From: JBJXFY01 sp046155815
Lineage (GTDB): Bacteria; Verrucomicrobiota; Verrucomicrobiia; Limisphaerales; CAIMTB01
DNA: 25,229 bases
Reading direction: 5' to 3'
NCBI GenBank assembly: GCA_046155815.1
Contig: JBJXFY010000089.1
Location: 1 to 25,229 of the forward strand
Below the pieces are notes generated by a model. It ran no database searches, was not told the origin of the DNA, and saw only the letters and a program-made list of their open reading frames with translations. Position 1 is the stretch's first letter. The number at the start of each line of letters is the position of its first letter. Of the stretch, positions 15,741 through 21,814 are shown one piece after another. The translations under genes and the position numbers were made by a program.

Positions 15741-15856
15741 CGGCGTCGCGCCGAAAACCTCGTCCCACCATTTCCGTCCCCGTTGTTCCCGGTGAGAAGA
15801 GGTGGAGGGAACGTCGTGCCGGGCGCGACGCCCGGCACCGCACGCCGAGGCGTGCG
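15737..15856. repeat. Cluster of three perfect hairpins (REP-like)
   Basis: Three tight palindromes follow the terminator: TTTTCGGCG-TCG-CGCCGAAAA (15737-15757), GTGCCGGGCG-CGA-CGCCCGGCAC (15816-15838, 10-bp stem) and CGCACGCC-GA-GGCGTGCG (15839-15856, 8-bp stem). The last two abut. This tandem arrangement of short, near-perfect hairpins with 2-3 base loops resembles REP/BIME-type intergenic elements, mobilised elsewhere by RAYT transposases. No transposase gene is in the window. Confidence 0.5.
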
Positions 15857-15892
15857 CTCCCGGGATGGCTGCGTCCTGCCCGCTTCCCGGCC

Positions 15893-15921
15893 TTGACGAT
15901 GCCCTTGCCGTCAGTTATTTC
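15893..15921 (+). promoter_or_regulatory. Sigma-70-type promoter of the GbsR/MarR gene
   Basis: TTGACG (15893-15898), exactly 17 bases, then TATTTC (15916-15921) fits a housekeeping promoter with a strong -35 and a moderate -10. Transcription would start near 15928, giving a leader of about 20 bases. The -10 falls inside the operator palindrome. Confidence 0.6.
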
Positions 15922-15939
15922 TGCCACAACAGAAATTAC
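15914..15939. promoter_or_regulatory. 26-bp near-palindromic operator, likely autoregulatory
   Basis: GTTATTTCTG-N6-CAGAAATTAC has 9 of 10 matched positions per arm, with a single central-side mismatch, and ends 8 bases before the regulator's ATG. It covers the predicted -10 and start site and is a clear AT-rich island in GC-rich DNA. MarR-type dimers bind such dyads and commonly repress their own genes, so this is the likely binding site of the adjacent GbsR/MarR protein. Confidence 0.6.
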
Positions 15940-15947
15940 CGACGCCC

Positions 15948-16472
15948 ATGCAAAATCTCTCACCCGTCCAGCAGCGCTTCGTGCTCCACTGGGGCGAGAT
16001 GGGCGCCCGCTGGGGTCTCAACCGCACCGTCGCGCAGGTCCACGCGCTGCTCTACCTCAGCGAGGCGCCGCTGTCGGCCGACGTGATCTGCGAGACGCTG
16101 GGCGTGGCCCGCTCGAACGTCAGCAACAGCCTCCGCGAGCTGCAGAACTGGGGTGTCGTGCGCGTGGTCCACCTGCCCGGCGACCGGCGCGACCACTTCG
16201 ACACCACGAAGGACGTCTGGGAGCTGTTCCGGCAGGTGCTGGCCGTGCGCAAGCAGCGCGAGATGGACCCGACCGTCGAGGTGCTCCGCGAATGCGCCGC
16301 CGAGGCGGAGAAGGCCGGCCCCCGCGAGGCGTACACGCGCGAGCGCATCGAGGCGATGGCCGGCTTCTTCGAGACGATGAGCGGCTGGTACGACCGCATT
16401 GACGAGCTGCCGACGCCCGCCGTGATCAAGTTCGTCCGCCTCGGCGACAAGCTGCGCAAGCTCGTCGCCTGA
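15948..16472 (+). CDS. GbsR/MarR-family transcriptional regulator
   Basis: The 174-residue protein has a winged helix-turn-helix at about residues 25-85. The positions QVHALLYLSEAPLSADVICE, LGVARSNVSNSLRELQNWGV (recognition helix near 54-66) and VVRVVHLPGDRRDHFDTTKD (wing) match the GbsR branch of the MarR superfamily. The C-terminal part (95-174) is helical and probably forms the dimer. GbsR in Bacillus senses choline and represses osmoprotectant genes; that ligand cannot be assumed here. The ATG at 15948 directly follows a promoter with an overlapping 26-bp dyad, which suggests autorepression. The DCC-family gene follows after 5 bases and is likely controlled with it. Confidence 0.87.
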   Translation: MQNLSPVQQRFVLHWGEMGARWGLNRTVAQVHALLYLSEAPLSADVICETLGVARSNVSNSLRELQNWGVVRVVHLPGDRRDHFDTTKDVWELFRQVLAVRKQREMDPTVEVLRECAAEAEKAGPREAYTRERIEAMAGFFETMSGWYDRIDELPTPAVIKFVRLGDKLRKLVA

Positions 16473-16477
16473 CGCCC

Positions 16478-16930
16478 GTGAAACCCGCCGCCCCCCCCAC
16501 GCCTTCCGCCGGCACCGTCTATTTCGACGGCGACTGCGGCTTCTGCCGGGCCTGGGTGGACCGCTGGTCGCCGCGGCTCCGGGCGCGCGGCTTCGCTTTC
16601 GTACCGATGCAGTCCGAGGCCGCGCGCGGCGTGCTCGGCCTCGCGCCCGGCGAGGTGCCGGGCGAGATGAAGCTGGTGCTGCCGGACGGGCGGACGCTGG
16701 GCGGCATCCACGCGGTGGCGGCGCTGCACCGGCCGTTCATCTGGGGCTGGCCGCTTTGGCTGGCGACGCGCACGCCCGGCCTGCGGCAGCTCGCGGAGGC
16801 CGGCTACCGCTTCATCGCCCGGCGTCGCCACCGGCTGGCCGCAGCCCTCGGCCTGCCCGTGCAATGCGCGGTGGTGGGCACCACGAAAAACCCTTCCTCC
16901 CATGAAAACTCCGCGAACTGCCGCCGGTGA
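16478..16930 (+). CDS. DCC-family (DUF393) thiol-disulfide oxidoreductase-like protein
   Basis: The 150-residue protein carries the family's defining motif near its start: VYFDGDCGFCRAWVDRW (14-30), a D-x-D-C-x-x-C redox-like motif. It continues with PMQSEAARGVLG and a later hydrophobic GGIHAVAALHRPFIWGWPLW (75-94), as in other DUF393 proteins. The family has a thioredoxin-like layout, but its biochemical role is not established. The start is a GTG at 16478, five bases after the regulator's stop, so the two form an operon under the regulator's promoter. The last 29 bases overlap the next small ORF in another frame, and the C-terminal tail (TTKNPSSHENSANCRR) is less conserved-looking, so the true end of the functional domain may be around residue 135. 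Confidence 0.82.
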   Translation: MKPAAPPTPSAGTVYFDGDCGFCRAWVDRWSPRLRARGFAFVPMQSEAARGVLGLAPGEVPGEMKLVLPDGRTLGGIHAVAALHRPFIWGWPLWLATRTPGLRQLAEAGYRFIARRRHRLAAALGLPVQCAVVGTTKNPSSHENSANCRR

Positions 16931-17156
16931 CGCCGCCCTGAACCCGCCCGCCCGGCGCGAGCGGATGGAACGTTTCGGCGCGTTCACGGCGCTGCTGCAA
17001 AGCGTGGCCACGCTGGTGTTGCTGCCGATTATCACGCGCCAGCAGGGGCGCCGGGCCGGCGTGGCGGCCTCGTGGGGCATCGCGGCGGGTGCAAGCCGGA
17101 TGCTGCGGGCGGTCGGCGGACGGCAGGAGGAACCCGGCGGGTCTCCCGGCCGCTGA
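16902..17156 (+). CDS. Small putative membrane protein overlapping the DCC gene
   Basis: This 84-codon ORF begins with ATG 16902 inside the last 29 bases of the DCC gene, in another frame. The product has a basic N-terminus, one hydrophobic segment (FTALLQSVATLVLLPIIT, about 28-45) and a second weaker one (AGVAASWGIAAGASRML). No family is recognised and there is no Shine-Dalgarno sequence. Position in the operon and one convincing membrane segment favour a real gene. GC-rich DNA easily produces such open frames, so this is uncertain. Confidence 0.42.
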   Translation: MKTPRTAAGDAALNPPARRERMERFGAFTALLQSVATLVLLPIITRQQGRRAGVAASWGIAAGASRMLRAVGGRQEEPGGSPGR

Positions 17157-17194
17157 GGCGGACGGGGTTCGCGCCGGCGATTCACCAACGAATG

Positions 17195-17218
17195 GTCGCC
17201 CGGCTTCGGACGGGCGGC
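17195..17218. terminator. Hairpin between convergent transcripts
   Basis: An 8-bp stem (GTCGCCCG with CGGGCGGC, one G-T wobble) with an 8-base loop lies in the 76-bp gap between the small membrane ORF and the convergent ABC ATPase gene. It has no T-run but could end transcripts from either side. Confidence 0.4.
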
Positions 17219-17232
17219 ACTGAGCCGGGGCG

Positions 17233-17979
17233 TCAGTTCAGCTGCAAACCGGCCAGTTTTGGGTCCACCTTGGCGGCAATCTTGCCGTCGCGGATCTCGA
17301 TCTTGCGCGGGGTGACTGCTGCGATCTCGGGATCGTGCGTGACGAGGATGATGGTGCGGCCCTCGGCGTGGAGCTTGCGGAAGGTTTCGAGAATCATTTC
17401 GCCGGTGTGCGAGTCAAGGTTGCCGGTGGGCTCGTCGGCGAAGATGAGGCGGGGGTCGTTCACCAGGGCGCGGGCAATGGCGACGCGCTGCTGCTGGCCG
17501 CCTGAAAGCTGCGACGGACGGTGCTTGGAGCGATTGTCGAGGCCGACCAGGTTGAGCGCCGACATCGCGCGCTCGTGGCGCTCGCGGGCGGAGGCGCCAG
17601 CATAGATCATCGGCAGCTCGACATTTTGCAGCACGGTGAGCTTGGGAAGGAGATTGAAGAACTGGAAGACGAAGCCGATCTTTCGATTGCGGATCTGGGC
17701 CAGTTCGCGGGCCGTGGCGCCTTGGATTTCGGTGCCGTCCAACCGGATGGTCCCAAGGGTGGGCGAGTCGAGGCAGCCGAGGATGTGCATCAGGGTGCTC
17801 TTGCCGCTGCCGCTCGGGCCGATGATGGAGATGAACTCCGCCGGCGCGATGTCCAGGGAGACGTCGTCCAAGGCGCGGATTTCCTCGCCGCCGAGGGAAT
17901 AGATCTTGCTGACGTTGCGGAGTTCGACGAGGGCCATCGTACGCAGGAAGGTGGTCGGGAAAGGGACGGCCACGCTCAC
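17233..17979 (-). CDS. ABC transporter ATP-binding protein, MacB/LolD-like
   Basis: The 248-residue ATPase has Walker A GPSGSGKST (54-62), Q-loop FVFQFFNL, signature LSGGQQQRVAIARAL (158-172), Walker B LIFADEP (178-184), TGNLDS and H-loop VTHD (H215), the set seen in MacB/LolD ATPases. The upstream gene encodes a MacA-like adaptor, and its stop codon overlaps this gene's GTG start in a GTGA arrangement (17976-17979), so they are translationally coupled. An alternative ATG at 17937 would give a protein beginning MALVELRNVSKIY, which is the more usual N-terminus for this family; either start is possible. A MacB-type permease would be expected next, but the gene is followed by a hairpin and a convergent transcript. 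Confidence 0.9.
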   Translation of the reverse strand: MSVAVPFPTTFLRTMALVELRNVSKIYSLGGEEIRALDDVSLDIAPAEFISIIGPSGSGKSTLMHILGCLDSPTLGTIRLDGTEIQGATARELAQIRNRKIGFVFQFFNLLPKLTVLQNVELPMIYAGASARERHERAMSALNLVGLDNRSKHRPSQLSGGQQQRVAIARALVNDPRLIFADEPTGNLDSHTGEMILETFRKLHAEGRTIILVTHDPEIAAVTPRKIEIRDGKIAAKVDPKLAGLQLN

Positions 17980-19154
17980 GTTCCACCGGGCCGACGGGAC
18001 TGGCCGGCGGCAAGCGCCGGGGCCGGTGGGGCGGCCGCGGCGTCCTGGGGTTTCTCGAGCGTGACGATGTCCCCCTCCGCGAGGCCTTCCTTCACTTCGG
18101 CGTGGAAATAGTCCGAGGCACCAATGGTCACGTCCTGGCGCTGCCAGCCGCCGTTGCGCCTCACGTACACGTATCGCCGACCCTGCTCGGTGAAGACAGC
18201 GGAAAGGGGGACGGCCAGTGCGCCCGCCGTCGCGGCGACGGGGATGGAGATGTTGGCCGTCATGCCCGGCTGGATTCGGGCGTCGGGCGTCTTGAGGAGG
18301 ATGCGGGTGCCGAAGCCCTTGATGTTGTTCCGAACAGTGGCCTGAGGAGCGATGCGCTCGACGAGGCCGGTGATGGAGAGTCCCGGGATGGCGTCCACCG
18401 CCACGCTGACTTCCATGCCCTGCTTGAGGCGGGTGACATCGGCCTGGTTGACGTGGGCATTGATCACCAGTGCGTTCAGGTCGGCGATGGTCAGCACCTC
18501 GGTGCCGCTGTTAAAGCCGCCGGAGCCGGACACGGCTTGGCCGATGGAAACGGGGCGGGTGAGGATGGTGCAGTCGAACGGAGCCACGATGCGGGTTCGG
18601 GACAGCTTTTCCTCCGACAGCGCGAACTGCTTTTCCGCGCGTTCGATGGAATTCTTCGCGAGCTCGAAGTCCTGCTTTGAGGAATCCCACCGCTGGCGGG
18701 TGGTCTCGAAGACCTGCTCGGCGACGAGCTTTTCCTCAAAGAGCCTCCGGTCGCGCTCGTAGTCGCGTTCCGCCTGCACCATGGCAATGCGGGCCTTCTC
18801 AAGCTGGAGCTTGGCGCTCTCGACCTGCTTCTGCTGCGTCTCGAGCTCGAGACGGAGGTCCTTGTCATCGAGCGCGAAGAGCAGGCTGCCCTTCGTCACG
18901 CGATCGCCGACGTCCACCGGCAGCTCGTTGATGCGACCGTTGACCTCGGGGCGCACCGACACCTGCTCGGCGGGGCCGATTTCGCCGGCGACGCCGACGG
19001 AGAAATTGATGTCGCGCCGGCCGACCACCGCCTCCGTCTGGCGGGCGGGCGGGCTGGCGGCGGCTGCACCGCCGGAAGCCGGGCGCTGCCGGAGATACCA
19101 CCACGCGCCACCCGCCCCGGCGGCGAGGATCAGAATCATCAGGAGTTTGTTCAT
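17976..19154 (-). CDS. Periplasmic adaptor (membrane fusion) protein, HlyD/MacA-like
   Basis: The 392-residue protein has an N-terminal membrane anchor (MNKLLMILILAAGAGGAWWY, 1-20). It then shows the two lipoyl half-motifs VSVRPEVNGRINELPVDVGD (65-84) and RIVAPFDCTILTRPVSIGQAV (188-208), flanking a long coiled-coil hairpin (about 99-186, rich in Glu/Gln/Lys/Arg heptads). The beta-barrel and membrane-proximal domains follow, with PGMTANISIPV about 298-308. Such adaptors connect an inner-membrane transporter to a TolC channel across the periplasm. It is paired with the downstream ATPase through a 4-base GTGA overlap. The coiled-coil length resembles MacA-type adaptors. The gene is divergent from the L,D-transpeptidase gene over a 254-bp gap that contains a hairpin. 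Substrate unknown. Confidence 0.9.
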   Translation of the reverse strand: MNKLLMILILAAGAGGAWWYLRQRPASGGAAAASPPARQTEAVVGRRDINFSVGVAGEIGPAEQVSVRPEVNGRINELPVDVGDRVTKGSLLFALDDKDLRLELETQQKQVESAKLQLEKARIAMVQAERDYERDRRLFEEKLVAEQVFETTRQRWDSSKQDFELAKNSIERAEKQFALSEEKLSRTRIVAPFDCTILTRPVSIGQAVSGSGGFNSGTEVLTIADLNALVINAHVNQADVTRLKQGMEVSVAVDAIPGLSITGLVERIAPQATVRNNIKGFGTRILLKTPDARIQPGMTANISIPVAATAGALAVPLSAVFTEQGRRYVYVRRNGGWQRQDVTIGASDYFHAEVKEGLAEGDIVTLEKPQDAAAAPPAPALAAGQSRRPGGT

Positions 19155-19211
19155 GCGGCCCTCAAGAGGCTAGAGACGATACGCATACGTGCAAATTCGG
19201 TTTTGTTTGGC

Positions 19212-19236
19212 CGGGCTGGCGCGGCGTTCCAGCCCG
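19212..19236. repeat. Hairpin in the adaptor/L,D-transpeptidase divergent gap
   Basis: CGGGCTGG-N9-CCAGCCCG is a perfect 8-bp inverted repeat in the 254-bp gap between divergent genes. No other strong promoter or motif was recognised in that gap. It could be an operator or a dispersed repeat remnant. Confidence 0.3.
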
Positions 19237-19408
19237 CCTTGGTCGAGGGCGTGACCCCGCGGGCGTCATGATTGTCCTTCGCTTCACGCCCCTCCCCATG
19301 GCCATCTCCGATCCCGATTTGGAGGAAGATGAAGGTTCAAGATAATGGAGGCGCCCAGCGAGGTGCCCATTCGACACCCGCACCGCGGTCCCCTAGAAGT
19401 CCCGGCCC

Positions 19409-20596
19409 ATGCCGCGGCCCGCGCGACGCTCCCGGACCGGCGCCAGTTTCTGGCGCGGGGCGACGCTTTGGTTGCTCACGTTCGGTGCGGCCGGCCTCGT
19501 CATGTGGCTCTGGTGGCAGGGCGGCCGAGACTTGACTGAGGTGGTGCAGGAAACCAGTCCGCCCGCGCCGCGGCGGGCCGCGGCCCCGGCGCCGCTGCTG
19601 ACAAACCCGCCGAACGCCGCGCTTCTGGTCACGGGCCTCGTGACCGCACCGCGGATCGCGGTGCACCCCCCCCCGTCCACCGTCGTGACCAATCCGCCGC
19701 CTGCAGCCGTGGCGGTGACCAACGCGGCCCCGCCCCCGCCCGCGGACCTGATGGACGTGCTGGCCCTCCAGATCGGCCTCGCGCGGCGCGGCATTTCCAG
19801 CGGCCCGCTGGACGGCGTGTTTGGTGGGCAGACACGTACCGCGCTGCGCACCTTCCAGCAGGCGGCCGGCCTGCCCACCACGGGTCATCCGGACGCCGAG
19901 ACGCGGCGCCGGCTTTCGCCCGAGCCGCCACTGCTCACCCGGCATGTCGTCACCGCGGACGAAATGCAGCGGTTGAAGCCCGTGCCGGCCACCTGGCTGG
20001 GCAAGTCGCAGGCCTCCCGGCTGGACTATGAAACCCTCCTCGAGCTGATCGCCGAGCGCGCCGGCACGTCGCCCACGCTGGTGCTGCGCCTGAACCCGAA
20101 GCTGGACTGGGCCTATGCGGGCCCCGGAACGGGCGTCACGGTGCCGGCTGCGTCGTTGCCTTCGCCCCGCGGGCGGGCCGCACTCCTCCGCATTTCGCTG
20201 GCGGAGAAGACGCTTCAGGCGTGGGACGCCTCGTCGAACCTGCTTTTTCACGCCCCCTGCAGCATCGCGCGCAAGGTCGAGAAGCGCCCCGTCGGCCGGC
20301 TTGCCGTGACCCGCTTCGCGTTGGGTCCCGAGTACCTCTTCAACCCGGCAATCTTCCCTGAATCGCCCGAGGCCCGTGCCATCGGCCGCAAGCTGACCCT
20401 GCCGCCCGGGCCCAACAACCCGGTGGGCACCGCGTGGATCAGCCTCGACCGGCCCGGCTATGGCATCCACGGCACGCCGCTGCCCGAGCAGGTCGGCCGT
20501 ACGGAATCGCACGGCTGCTTCCGCCTCGCAAACTGGAACGCGGAGCACCTTGTGAAGCTCGTCTGGGCCGGCCTCCCCGTCCTCGTCGAGCCATGA
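19409..20596 (+). CDS. L,D-transpeptidase with peptidoglycan-binding domain
   Basis: The 395-residue protein has a basic N-terminus and one membrane anchor (about 17-37), an Ala/Pro/Thr/Asn-rich linker (about 48-112), and a peptidoglycan-binding helical domain (about 113-170, with LQIGLARRGISSGPLDGVFG and TRTALRTFQQAAGLPTTG). After an intervening region comes a YkuD catalytic domain (258-395). The catalytic signature is complete: H354 in YGIHGT, then SHGCFRL with H368 and nucleophile C370. These enzymes form 3-3 cross-links in peptidoglycan or attach proteins to it, in the periplasm. The linker suggests the enzyme reaches from the inner membrane into the wall. Its stop overlaps the ATG of the next gene by four bases (ATGA), so the two are translationally coupled. 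Confidence 0.92.
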   Translation: MPRPARRSRTGASFWRGATLWLLTFGAAGLVMWLWWQGGRDLTEVVQETSPPAPRRAAAPAPLLTNPPNAALLVTGLVTAPRIAVHPPPSTVVTNPPPAAVAVTNAAPPPPADLMDVLALQIGLARRGISSGPLDGVFGGQTRTALRTFQQAAGLPTTGHPDAETRRRLSPEPPLLTRHVVTADEMQRLKPVPATWLGKSQASRLDYETLLELIAERAGTSPTLVLRLNPKLDWAYAGPGTGVTVPAASLPSPRGRAALLRISLAEKTLQAWDASSNLLFHAPCSIARKVEKRPVGRLAVTRFALGPEYLFNPAIFPESPEARAIGRKLTLPPGPNNPVGTAWISLDRPGYGIHGTPLPEQVGRTESHGCFRLANWNAEHLVKLVWAGLPVLVEP

Positions 20597-21141
20597 GCGC
20601 CCGGCACGTCTTCAAGCTCTCCAGCGACGAGGCCCGACGCGCGCTGCCCGGCAAGGTGCTCATCGCCCAGGATGAGACCGAGAGCCTCACCCATGTCCTG
20701 CTCAAGCTCCTCGCGTACGTCCTGTTCTACGATGAGCGGCTCCAGATCGAGGCCCGCCTGCCCACCGACCACATTCCATTCGAGCCGGACTTGATCCTCC
20801 TCGACTATGAGCTCCGGCCGAAGCTCTGGATCGAGTGTGGTGAGTGCAGCCTCAACAAGCTGCACAAGCTCGCCGTGAAGGCGCCCGAGGCGGAAATCTG
20901 GGTCGTGAAACGCTCGCCGGCCGAGGCGCAGAAGCTTCTGCAGCAGATGGAGCGCGACGAGTTCCGCCGTGGGCGCTACGGCCTCGTCGGGCTGGACGAG
21001 GCGATGCTCCAGGAGATCGTGGGATTGGTCGGGGGCCGGGACACGCTGCACTGGTTTGGAGGTTCCATCGAGGCCGGGCAGATCCAGCTCGAGTTCAATG
21101 GCCTGTGGTTTGATTCGCCGCTGACCGTGCTGCGGTGGTGA
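20593..21141 (+). CDS. YaeQ family protein (PD-(D/E)XK nuclease-like fold)
   Basis: The 182-residue protein matches YaeQ in length (about 181 in E. coli) and layout. ETESLTHVLLKLLAYVLFYDERLQIE (28-53) corresponds to the YaeQ helix with ADERLQF, and FEPDLILL to LWIECGE (63-84) carries the acidic core (D66, E81) of the predicted nuclease-like fold. The run KLAVKAPEAEIWVVKRS follows, as in the family. The biological function of YaeQ is not settled. The start is the ATG at 20593, overlapping the transpeptidase stop. The frame is open 53 codons further back into the transpeptidase gene but that is arginine-rich shadow sequence. Coupling of this gene to a cell-wall enzyme has no obvious explanation. 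Confidence 0.75.
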   Translation: MSARHVFKLSSDEARRALPGKVLIAQDETESLTHVLLKLLAYVLFYDERLQIEARLPTDHIPFEPDLILLDYELRPKLWIECGECSLNKLHKLAVKAPEAEIWVVKRSPAEAQKLLQQMERDEFRRGRYGLVGLDEAMLQEIVGLVGGRDTLHWFGGSIEAGQIQLEFNGLWFDSPLTVLRW

Positions 21142-21193
21142 GGTTACGGGTCGCCAGCCGGAACTGCAGGGCAGGGAGCCGACTCAGTTGTGG

Positions 21194-21212
21194 GCCGGGC
21201 CACCGGCCCGGC
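21194..21212. terminator. Strong hairpin downstream of the YaeQ gene
   Basis: GCCGGGCC-ACC-GGCCCGGC is a perfect 8-bp GC stem with a 3-base loop, about 50 bases after the YaeQ stop. There is no T-run; it may still mark a transcript end or be a REP-like element between two transcription units. Confidence 0.4.
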
Positions 21213-21331
21213 GCGCAGCCCAAGCCGCCGGTGGCGCGGCCCGGTTCAGGCCGGCCGCCGAAGTCACCGAAAAATTCCGGGGCAAGGTCCAGATATGCCC
21301 TGCCCGCCGCGGCATCCATTTTTCGACTGGC

Positions 21332-21347
21332 GACCGCTGGTGCGGTC
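21332..21347. promoter_or_regulatory. Inverted repeat GACCGC-TGGT-GCGGTC upstream of the metal operon
   Basis: A perfect 6-bp dyad with 4-base spacer ends 17 bases before the first gene of the efflux operon. It might be an operator for a metal-sensing regulator or a leader hairpin. It resembles no metal-regulator box I recognise. Confidence 0.3.
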
Positions 21348-21364
21348 CTTATCCTGCACCTGTC

Positions 21365-21724
21365 ATGTTTCGCCGCGTGGCATTCTTCTTCCTGAGCCTG
21401 CTGCTCGTATTCTCGGTCACCGGGAAGAACGGCGGGCGCGGCGGCGTGTGCCTGCCAGCTCCGGCGCCGGCCGCTTCGTGCGGCTGCTGCTCCGGCTGCT
21501 CCATGGTGAGCTGCTGCCCGGCGCCGGCCTCCGCGCCGGAACGTTCCCCCACGGCGCCCGCGCGAACCTCGGTCGCCGATGATGCCGCGTGGCTGGCGGT
21601 GCTTTCCCATGCGGCGCCGACGCTGGATGCGCCGGCTCCCCCTCCCCTTCCTCCTGCGGTTTCGGCCGCCCCCCGCGCCCCCGCGGTGCCGCTTTTCCTG
21701 AGCGGCGGCGGCCTGCTGCGCTGA
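21365..21724 (+). CDS. Small exported cysteine-rich protein heading the metal-efflux operon
   Basis: The 119-residue product has a signal or anchor segment (MFRRVAFFFLSLLLVFSVTG, 1-20). Seven cysteines then fall within residues 29-51, in the pattern C-x9-C-x-CC-x2-C-x4-CC (CGCCSGCSMVSCC at 39-51). The remainder (52-119) is Pro/Ala-rich and probably disordered. No family is recognised. A cluster of closely spaced cysteines right in front of TolC- and CusB-like genes suggests capture of a soft metal such as Cu, Ag, Cd or Zn in the periplasm, but this is inference. Alternatively it is simply a small periplasmic peptide of the kind often found before metal pumps. Start chosen at the ATG at 21365 because it begins the hydrophobic segment; the frame is open 59 codons further upstream. 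Confidence 0.6.
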   Translation: MFRRVAFFFLSLLLVFSVTGKNGGRGGVCLPAPAPAASCGCCSGCSMVSCCPAPASAPERSPTAPARTSVADDAAWLAVLSHAAPTLDAPAPPPLPPAVSAAPRAPAVPLFLSGGGLLR

Positions 21725-21814
21725 GCCGGCACGGCTCGAAGGTCGTGGTGTGCCCCGCGCCGGCGCGCCATGCGTTGCTAAAGGCGCCTTTCCCGATCCC
21801 AACCGTGCCTTTCC

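Noticed and set aside
19268..19345. 25-codon ORF in the gap before the L,D-transpeptidase gene
   Set aside because: No Shine-Dalgarno sequence, no recognisable family, and the frame is short enough to be chance.
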